Below, piece after piece: positions 59,198 through 64,000 of a DNA stretch of 64,000 bases. The DNA lies in NCBI GenBank assembly GCA_045628125.1, contig JAZQPA010000199.1, positions 1-64,000 of the forward strand, written 5' to 3'. Position 1 is the stretch's first letter. Every line of letters begins with the position of its first letter. This stretch comes from Minthousia sp045628125. GTDB lineage: Bacteria > Bacteroidota > Bacteroidia > Bacteroidales > Bacteroidaceae. Below the pieces are notes generated by a model. That model saw only the letters and a list, made by a program, of their open reading frames with translations, was not told where the DNA came from and ran no database searches. Position numbers and translations under genes: made by a program.

Positions 59198-60160
59198 ATG
59201 GATATAATTCGTTTCGTGAAAAACTGGACACTTCCCATCTCCATGGTGACGGGTGCATTGGCGTATTTTATCTATGTGTCGATTCCCGCCCTGGATTTCA
59301 CTCATCCTTTTGTCAGTGAACTGACCAGCGATATCCAGCCGGTGCTGATTTTCTGCATGCTGTTTCTGGCTTTCTGTAAGATAGCTCCCCATGAGTTGCG
59401 TCCGCATTGGTGGCAGTTCTGGCTGCTGCTCATTCAGATGAGCCTTTTTTGTGCCCTCTCTGCTGTACTCTGCCTGTTCCCGGACACCCCATATCGGCTG
59501 ATACTGGAAGGAGCCATGTTGAGTATCCTTTGTCCCACTGCCACTGCCTGTGCCGTGGTGACTATGAAACTGGGAGGCAATGCCGCTGCTACCACAACCT
59601 ATACTATGGCGGTAAATCTGGCTGTGGCTATTCTGGCTCCCCTCATGCTGCCTCTGGCTCATCCGCAGGAAGGAATAGCCTTTTTGCCTGCGTTCCTGAT
59701 TATCATCCGCAAGGTGTTCCCCCTGCTGTTCTGTCCGTTGCTGGTCGCATGGTTCGTGCGGTATTTCATGCCTTCTTTCCATAAAAAGTGCCTGGCATAC
59801 AAAGATCTGGCCTTTTATTTATGGGCCTTTGCTTTGGCCATTGCCATTGCGGTAACCTGTAAGGCCATTGTTCACAGCAGTGAGCCGTTTATCCAATTGT
59901 TGGGTATTGCTGTGGTTTCGCTGTTCTGCTGCCTCTTTCAGTTTGCCGTGGGCAAGTGGGTGGGAACCCGTTACGGTTGCCGCACTGAGGGCGGACAGGC
60001 CATGGGACAGAAAAATACGGTTTTCATTATTTGGCTGGGATATACTTTCCTTACGCCCGTTACTGCTGTGGCCGGAGGCTTTTACAGCGTATGGCATAAT
60101 GTGATAAACACTTACCAATTATATAAAAAACGCAAGCAAGATGAGGCTCTTGTGAAATAA
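59198..60160 (+). CDS. bile-acid:sodium-symporter-family (BASS) transporter
   Basis: 320 residues, nine or ten hydrophobic helices. The arrangement and segments such as SILCPTATACAVVTMKLGGNAA and GQAMGQKNTVF resemble the BASS/SBF fold, in which the two crossing helices hold the sodium sites. Bacterial members carry bile acids, pantothenate, keto acids or similar organic anions; the substrate cannot be read from sequence. The gene ends 6 bases before the -7 element of cysS. Confidence 0.78.
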   Translation: MDIIRFVKNWTLPISMVTGALAYFIYVSIPALDFTHPFVSELTSDIQPVLIFCMLFLAFCKIAPHELRPHWWQFWLLLIQMSLFCALSAVLCLFPDTPYRLILEGAMLSILCPTATACAVVTMKLGGNAAATTTYTMAVNLAVAILAPLMLPLAHPQEGIAFLPAFLIIIRKVFPLLFCPLLVAWFVRYFMPSFHKKCLAYKDLAFYLWAFALAIAIAVTCKAIVHSSEPFIQLLGIAVVSLFCCLFQFAVGKWVGTRYGCRTEGGQAMGQKNTVFIIWLGYTFLTPVTAVAGGFYSVWHNVINTYQLYKKRKQDEALVK

Positions 60161-60166
60161 AAGCCG

Positions 60167-60174
60167 TATCTTTG
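60167..60174 (+). promoter_or_regulatory. -7 element of cysS
   Basis: TATCTTTG, 18 bases before the ATG at 60193. A TTG start at 60172 would lie within this element and is rejected. Confidence 0.65.
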
Positions 60175-60192
60175 GCGCAAATTTCGATTATT

Positions 60193-61671
60193 ATGGAATA
60201 TCCTTTGTTTATTTACAATACCTTGACCCGTCAGAAGGAGTTGTTTAAGCCACTTCATGAGGGTCGTGTGGGCATGTATGTTTGCGGCCCTACCGTGTAT
60301 GGCGATGCCCATTTGGGTCATGCCCGTCCTGCAATCACCTTCGACCTGTTGTTCCGCTATCTGCAGAAGTTGGGTTATAAGGTTCGTTATGTAAGAAACA
60401 TCACCGATGTGGGCCATTTGGAGCACGATGCGGATGAGGGTGAGGACAAGATTGCCAAGAAAGCCCGTTTGGAGCAGTTGGAGCCAATGGAAGTGGCACA
60501 GTACTACACCAACCGTTTCCATGAGGCCATGGAACAGTTGAACTGTCTTCCTCCAAGCATCGAACCTCACGCCACCGGTCATATCATCGAGCAGCAGCAG
60601 TTGGTTCAGGAGATTCTGAAGAACGGCTATGCTTACGAGAGCAATGGATCCATCTACTTTGATGTGGAGAAATACGACAAGGAGCATAAGTACGGAATCC
60701 TTTCCGGTCGTACCCTGGAGAACATCAAGGACGCCAGCCGCGAGTTGGCCGGAGTAGGAGAGAAGAGAAACCAGGCAGATTTTGCATTGTGGAAGAAAGC
60801 CATGCCTGAGCATATTATGCACTGGCCAAGCCCATGGAGCGAGGGATTCCCTGGCTGGCACTGTGAGTGTACCGCTATGGGTAGAAAATACCTTGGCGAT
60901 CATTTTGATATTCATGGAGGAGGCTTGGATCTGGTATTCCCACACCACGAGTGTGAGATAGCACAGGCTGTGGCCAGTCAGGGCGACCAGATGGTTCACT
61001 ACTGGATGCACAATAATATGATTACCATCGACGGAAAGAAGATGGGTAAGTCATACAACAACTTCATCACCCTGCCTCAGTTCTTTGCCGGTGAGCATGA
61101 GCGTCTGGAGCGTCCATACAGCCCTATGACCATCCGTTTCTTTATTCTGCAGGCACATTACCGCAGTACTGTAGATTTCAGTAATGAGGCATTGCAGGCA
61201 GCAGAGAAGGGATTGGAGCGACTGCTGGAGGGATGGAGCCTGTTGCAGAAAATGGCTCCTGCCGCACAGAGCACCCTGGATATTAAGGGCATCCGTGAAA
61301 AGTGTTTCGAGGCCATGAGCGATGACCTTAACTCACCGATTGTTATCAGCCATCTGTTCGATGCTTGCCGCATGATCAATATTGTGAACGACAAGAAGGG
61401 CACACTGACAGCTGAGGATATAGCAGAACTGAAAGACGTGTTCCAGATGTTCGCTTTCGATATCTTGGGTTTGAAGGCCGAGATGGGCAGCGACAACAGC
61501 GGACGTGAGGAAGCTTTCGGTAAGGTGGTGGATATGCTGCTGGAACAGCGTGTCATTGCTAAGCAGAACAAGGATTGGGCCACATCCGATAAGATCCGCA
61601 ATGAGTTGACCGCTCTGGGTTTCGAGGTAAAGGATACCAAGGACGGTTTCAGTTGGAAATTAAATAAGTGA
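60193..61671 (+). CDS. cysS: cysteinyl-tRNA synthetase
   Basis: 492 residues. Class I signatures: HLGH at 40-43 (HIGH) and KMGKS at 283-287 (KMSKS). Zinc-binding residues are C31, the Cys in WHCECTAMG, and the His/Glu of PHHECEIAQ. A C-terminal helical anticodon domain follows. It charges tRNA-Cys. The start at 60193 is fixed by the promoter element at 60167-60174. The small membrane-protein gene begins 4 bases after the stop. Confidence 0.97.
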   Translation: MEYPLFIYNTLTRQKELFKPLHEGRVGMYVCGPTVYGDAHLGHARPAITFDLLFRYLQKLGYKVRYVRNITDVGHLEHDADEGEDKIAKKARLEQLEPMEVAQYYTNRFHEAMEQLNCLPPSIEPHATGHIIEQQQLVQEILKNGYAYESNGSIYFDVEKYDKEHKYGILSGRTLENIKDASRELAGVGEKRNQADFALWKKAMPEHIMHWPSPWSEGFPGWHCECTAMGRKYLGDHFDIHGGGLDLVFPHHECEIAQAVASQGDQMVHYWMHNNMITIDGKKMGKSYNNFITLPQFFAGEHERLERPYSPMTIRFFILQAHYRSTVDFSNEALQAAEKGLERLLEGWSLLQKMAPAAQSTLDIKGIREKCFEAMSDDLNSPIVISHLFDACRMINIVNDKKGTLTAEDIAELKDVFQMFAFDILGLKAEMGSDNSGREEAFGKVVDMLLEQRVIAKQNKDWATSDKIRNELTALGFEVKDTKDGFSWKLNK

Positions 61672-61675
61672 TGAT

Positions 61676-61855
61676 ATGAAAGGTGCTCAGAAATTTCTGA
61701 TGTGGGCCTTCCTGGTCCTTTCAGTCGTATGTGTATGTGCTACCGGATGGATGATTTCCGTCCTGGGGTTTGATGCAATCTCCTGTCTGATGCTGGTAAT
61801 GTTTGCACTAGCGGCAGTTTGGGCAGGTGTACAGATAAAGCAGAGCCGGAAATAA
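61676..61855 (+). CDS. 59-residue two-helix membrane protein
   Basis: ATG at 61676, 4 bases after the cysS stop, TAA at 61853-61855. Two hydrophobic segments (about residues 7-29, FLMWAFLVLSVVCVC..., and 36-53, SCLMLVMFALAAVWAG) are joined by a short loop with D33. Basic residues stand at both ends (MKGAQK, IKQSRK), which suggests a helical hairpin with both ends in the cytosol. The stop codon sits in the loop of the terminator. I do not recognise a family. Tight spacing to cysS and the coding-like third-position pattern support a real gene; the role is unknown. Confidence 0.65.
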   Translation: MKGAQKFLMWAFLVLSVVCVCATGWMISVLGFDAISCLMLVMFALAAVWAGVQIKQSRK

Positions 61856-61869
61856 TCCGGCTCTTTTTT
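61842..61869 (+). terminator. Terminator overlapping the end of the small membrane-protein gene
   Basis: A perfect 9-bp stem AGAGCCGGA / TCCGGCTCT around loop AATAA, followed by TTTTT. The last four codons form the left arm and the stop lies in the loop. Confidence 0.9.
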
Positions 61870-61902
61870 AACAGGAAAAGAGCATAATTCAGACATTCCT
61901 GC

Positions 61903-62919
61903 ATGAAAGTAATCGTTGACGATAAGATACCTTATATAAATACAGCCATTGCACAGGTGGCCGATGAGGTGGTGTATGCTCCTGGAAGTAAATTCACTCC
62001 CGAACTGGTCAAAGATGCCGATGCCCTGATTGTCCGTACGCGTACCTTCTGTAATCAGGATTTACTGGAAGGAAGCCAGGTGCAGTTCATTGGTACCGCC
62101 ACAATAGGGTTCGACCACATTGATACTGCATATCTGGCACAGAAGGGTATAGCATGGAGCAACTGCCCCGGTTGCAATGCCACATCCGTGGCTCAGTACG
62201 TGCAGAGCGTGCTGCTGCTGCTGAAACGTGAAAAGGGGTTGGTTCCCGGTGATGCCACTTTGGGTATAGTGGGTGTGGGACATGTAGGAAAAGAGATTAA
62301 GAAAGTGGCGGAGAATCTGGGAATGCATGTTTTGCTTAATGATCCTCCAAGAGCTGTGAAAGAAGGAAATGAAGGTTTCTCCCCAATAGAAGAGCTTATG
62401 GAGCGTTGCGATGTGATAACCTTTCACACCCCGCTGATAAATGGAGGTCCTCATCCCACCTGTCATCTGGCAGATTCAGGCTTTTTCCGCAAACTGAGCC
62501 GTAAGCCTTACATCATCAATTCCAGCCGTGGTGAGGTGGTAGATAATGAAGCCCTGCTGGAAGCCCTGGATACCGGTAAAATCCGTCAGGCAATCATTGA
62601 CACTTGGGAAAATGAACCTTGTCTGTCGTCAGCTCTACTGGATAAAGTATATATCGGAACCCCACATGTTGCCGGATATTCGGCCGATGGAAAGGCCAAT
62701 GCCACCAATATGGTGATGGAAGCCCTTTGCCGTCATTTCGGCTTGCCCCAAGCAGAGAAAGTCCTTCCACCCGATTTGCCGGCGGATATCATCCTGTCTG
62801 AAGACCCGGAAGAGCGTGCATTGCAATTGTATAATCCACATCAGGACAGCCATGCCTTGAAGCGTAATCCGGATAAATTTGAGGAATTACGGGGAAATTA
62901 TCCGCTGCGCAGAGAGTAA
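61903..62919 (+). CDS. pdxB: 4-phosphoerythronate dehydrogenase
   Basis: 338 residues. The D-isomer 2-hydroxyacid dehydrogenase fold shows the NAD motif GIVGVGHVG, the substrate-side IGTATIGFDHID, catalytic Arg in NSSRGEVVD, Glu in DTWENEP and His in GTPHVAGYS. The sequence is closer to PdxB than to SerA: it has the short dimerisation tail (about 285-338) instead of an ACT domain. It oxidises 4-phospho-D-erythronate in pyridoxal 5'-phosphate synthesis. No promoter is obvious in the 33 bases after the preceding terminator, so its transcription start is unclear. Confidence 0.92.
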   Translation: MKVIVDDKIPYINTAIAQVADEVVYAPGSKFTPELVKDADALIVRTRTFCNQDLLEGSQVQFIGTATIGFDHIDTAYLAQKGIAWSNCPGCNATSVAQYVQSVLLLLKREKGLVPGDATLGIVGVGHVGKEIKKVAENLGMHVLLNDPPRAVKEGNEGFSPIEELMERCDVITFHTPLINGGPHPTCHLADSGFFRKLSRKPYIINSSRGEVVDNEALLEALDTGKIRQAIIDTWENEPCLSSALLDKVYIGTPHVAGYSADGKANATNMVMEALCRHFGLPQAEKVLPPDLPADIILSEDPEERALQLYNPHQDSHALKRNPDKFEELRGNYPLRRE

Positions 62920-62997
62920 ATGCACACATTTTGGGATTTTGTGCACCGAAATAATCATTTTTCGCAGAAAATCTTATGCCTTAACCCAAAAAGTTAT

Positions 62998-63005
62998 TAT
63001 CTTTG
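62998..63005 (+). promoter_or_regulatory. -7 element of acpP-fabF
   Basis: TATCTTTG matches TAnnTTTG, 51 bases before the acpP ATG, with an A/T-rich leader. Confidence 0.6.
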
Positions 63006-63056
63006 CAGCCGAATTTGAAAAGAATTAAAATTTGTTGAACTATAAAAATTACAATT

Positions 63057-63293
63057 ATGTCTGAAATTGAATCAAGAGTAAAGGCTATTATCGCTGACAA
63101 GTTGAGCGTTGAGGAAACCGAGGTTAAGCCAGAAGCAAGCTTCACTAACGATCTGGGTGCAGATTCTTTGGATACTGTAGAGTTGATCATGGAGTTCGAG
63201 AAGGAGTTCGGTATCTCTATTCCAGACGATCAGGCAGAGAAGATCTCTACTGTAGGCGACGCTATCACTTACATCGAGGCAAACTCTAAATAA
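63057..63293 (+). CDS. acpP: acyl carrier protein
   Basis: 78 residues, acidic, all helical. The phosphopantetheine attachment site is S37 in LGADSLDTVEL. It carries growing acyl chains for fatty acid synthesis in the cytosol. The fabF gene follows after 19 bases, the common acpP-fabF order. Optimal codon use is in keeping with high expression. Confidence 0.97.
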   Translation: MSEIESRVKAIIADKLSVEETEVKPEASFTNDLGADSLDTVELIMEFEKEFGISIPDDQAEKISTVGDAITYIEANSK

Positions 63294-63312
63294 GTTTACT
63301 CTTTACCAGCAT

Positions 63313-64000
63313 ATGGAATTAAAGAGAGTAGTAGTAACAGGTCTTGGTGCACTTACCCCACTGGGCAACACAGTTGCTGAAACATGGGAAAACCTTTTGA
63401 ATGGAGTAAGTGGAGCAGGACCTATTACTCATTTTGACGCATCACTGTTCAAGACCCAGTTTGCATGCGAGGTTAAGAACTTCAATCCAGCTGAATACGG
63501 CATCGACCGTAAGGAAGGCCGCAAGATGGACTTGTATTGCCAGTATGCTTTGGCTGCTGCTACCAAGGCTATCGAGGATTCAGAAATGGATTTGGAGACC
63601 ATCAATAAGAACCGTATCGGTGTGGTATTTGGTGTTGGTATTGGTGGTATGCATACCTTCGAGGAAGAGGCTGGTAATTGGGCAATCAATGGTGCCACCA
63701 TGGGACCAAAGATTAATCCGTTCTTCATTCCTAAGATGATTGCCGACATCTGTGCCGGTCACATCTCAATCAAGTACGGTTTCCATGGTCCTAACTATAT
63801 CACCAGTTCTGCTTGTGCTTCTTCATCAAACGCTTTGGCTGATGCCTTCAACCTGATTCGTTTGGGTAAGGCTAATGTCATCGTGAGTGGTGGTGCTGAG
63901 GCTGCTATCTTCCCATTGGGTGTTGGCGGTTTCAACGCTATGCACGCATTGTCAACCCGCAACGATGATCCTCAGGGAGCATCTCGTCCGTTCTCTGCAA
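63313..64000 (+). CDS. fabF: beta-ketoacyl-ACP synthase II (3' truncated by window edge)
   Basis: The ATG at 63313 (MELKRVVVTGLG) starts a frame that runs off the window after 229 codons; the full enzyme is usually about 415-420. The thiolase-fold nucleophile is C168 in SSACASSSNAL; the two catalytic His lie beyond the edge. FabF condenses malonyl-ACP with acyl-ACP to extend fatty acids. It lies directly downstream of acpP and is presumably co-transcribed. Confidence 0.96.
   Translation, partial: MELKRVVVTGLGALTPLGNTVAETWENLLNGVSGAGPITHFDASLFKTQFACEVKNFNPAEYGIDRKEGRKMDLYCQYALAAATKAIEDSEMDLETINKNRIGVVFGVGIGGMHTFEEEAGNWAINGATMGPKINPFFIPKMIADICAGHISIKYGFHGPNYITSSACASSSNALADAFNLIRLGKANVIVSGGAEAAIFPLGVGGFNAMHALSTRNDDPQGASRPFSA

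Noticed and set aside
57742..59244. Extended miaB frame with 50 extra N-terminal codons
   Set aside because: The extension runs through the -7 element at 59113-59120 and past the conserved family start MKKLLIETYGC.
62921..62945. TGCACA/TGTGCA inverted repeat after pdxB as a terminator
   Set aside because: Six-base arms, 13-base loop and no T-run; too weak to call.
1..64000. Toxin-antitoxin, phage, restriction or other defence island
   Set aside because: No integrase, transposase, nuclease, methylase or typical paired small genes were recognised; apart from the pseudogene patch the content is housekeeping and metabolic.

Overview
The window is a contiguous piece of a Bacteroidota chromosome, most likely from the Prevotellaceae. 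Some 20 start regions carry the Bacteroidota -7 promoter element TAnnTTTG, and Shine-Dalgarno sequences are mostly absent. Typical family content includes a DUF4954 protein, a DUF4292 lipoprotein, a BACON-M64 lipoprotein, an ATP-type PEP carboxykinase, a 2-oxoacid:ferredoxin oxidoreductase and no electron-transport genes. The combination suggests an anaerobic, carbohydrate-fermenting gut, oral or rumen bacterium. The genus cannot be fixed from the sequence alone. No tRNA, rRNA, CRISPR array, insertion sequence or prophage was recognised.

Layout. 1-5.9 kb: end of korB, pckA, DUF4954 protein, an L,D-transpeptidase lipoprotein and a LOG-family nucleotide hydrolase. 6.1-6.7 kb: an isolated DUF6266-like gene. 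7-10.7 kb: thioesterase, dsbD and a cysteine desulfidase-like gene overlapping dsbD. 10.8-11.4 kb: a structured leader and a small lysozyme-like gene. 11.5-17.7 kb (minus strand): dGTPase, GH3 beta-glucosidase and GH94 cellobiose phosphorylase. 17.9-26.9 kb: a long plus-strand series with dut, TPR protein, DUF4292 lipoprotein, EnvC-like protein, M20 amidohydrolase, acyl-CoA synthetase, prfB and a CYTH protein. 26.9-30.2 kb: VanZ-like gene and two tandem sodium-coupled NSS transporters.

30.4-34.4 kb is a compact fructan/fructose operon: GH32, sugar permease, fructokinase. 34.4-44.3 kb is a glycan-processing stretch: GH89, then a Tat-exported Gfo/Idh/MocA oxidoreductase next to a HEAT-DUF1080 protein (a possible 3-keto-glycoside cleaving pair), an esterase, a DUF1349 lipoprotein and an alpha/beta hydrolase. 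44.4-47.5 kb (minus strand) is a five-gene stress and repair operon: peroxiredoxin, AlkD-like protein, flavin reductase, HAD phosphatase, SprT-like protein. 47.6-48.2 kb holds decayed ends of three unrelated genes. 48.3-53.8 kb is a three-gene RND efflux operon with repeated operator-like sequence. 53.8-57.7 kb: divergent GH20 hexosaminidase and an M64 lipoprotein. 57.7-64 kb: miaB, a BASS-type transporter, cysS, a 59-residue membrane protein, pdxB, acpP and the start of fabF.

Carbohydrate genes cover beta-glucan (GH3 plus GH94), fructan (GH32) and host-type GlcNAc glycans (GH89, GH20), yet no SusC/SusD pair or hybrid two-component sensor is present in 64 kb. These are therefore orphan or satellite enzymes rather than full polysaccharide-utilisation loci. 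The most interesting items are the oxidoreductase/DUF1080 pair, the structured RNA leader near 10.8 kb, the gene graveyard near 47.9 kb, the operator repeats before the efflux operon, and several compact control regions in which terminators overlap stop codons or promoters. Nothing seen amounts to a clearly new defence or mobile system.
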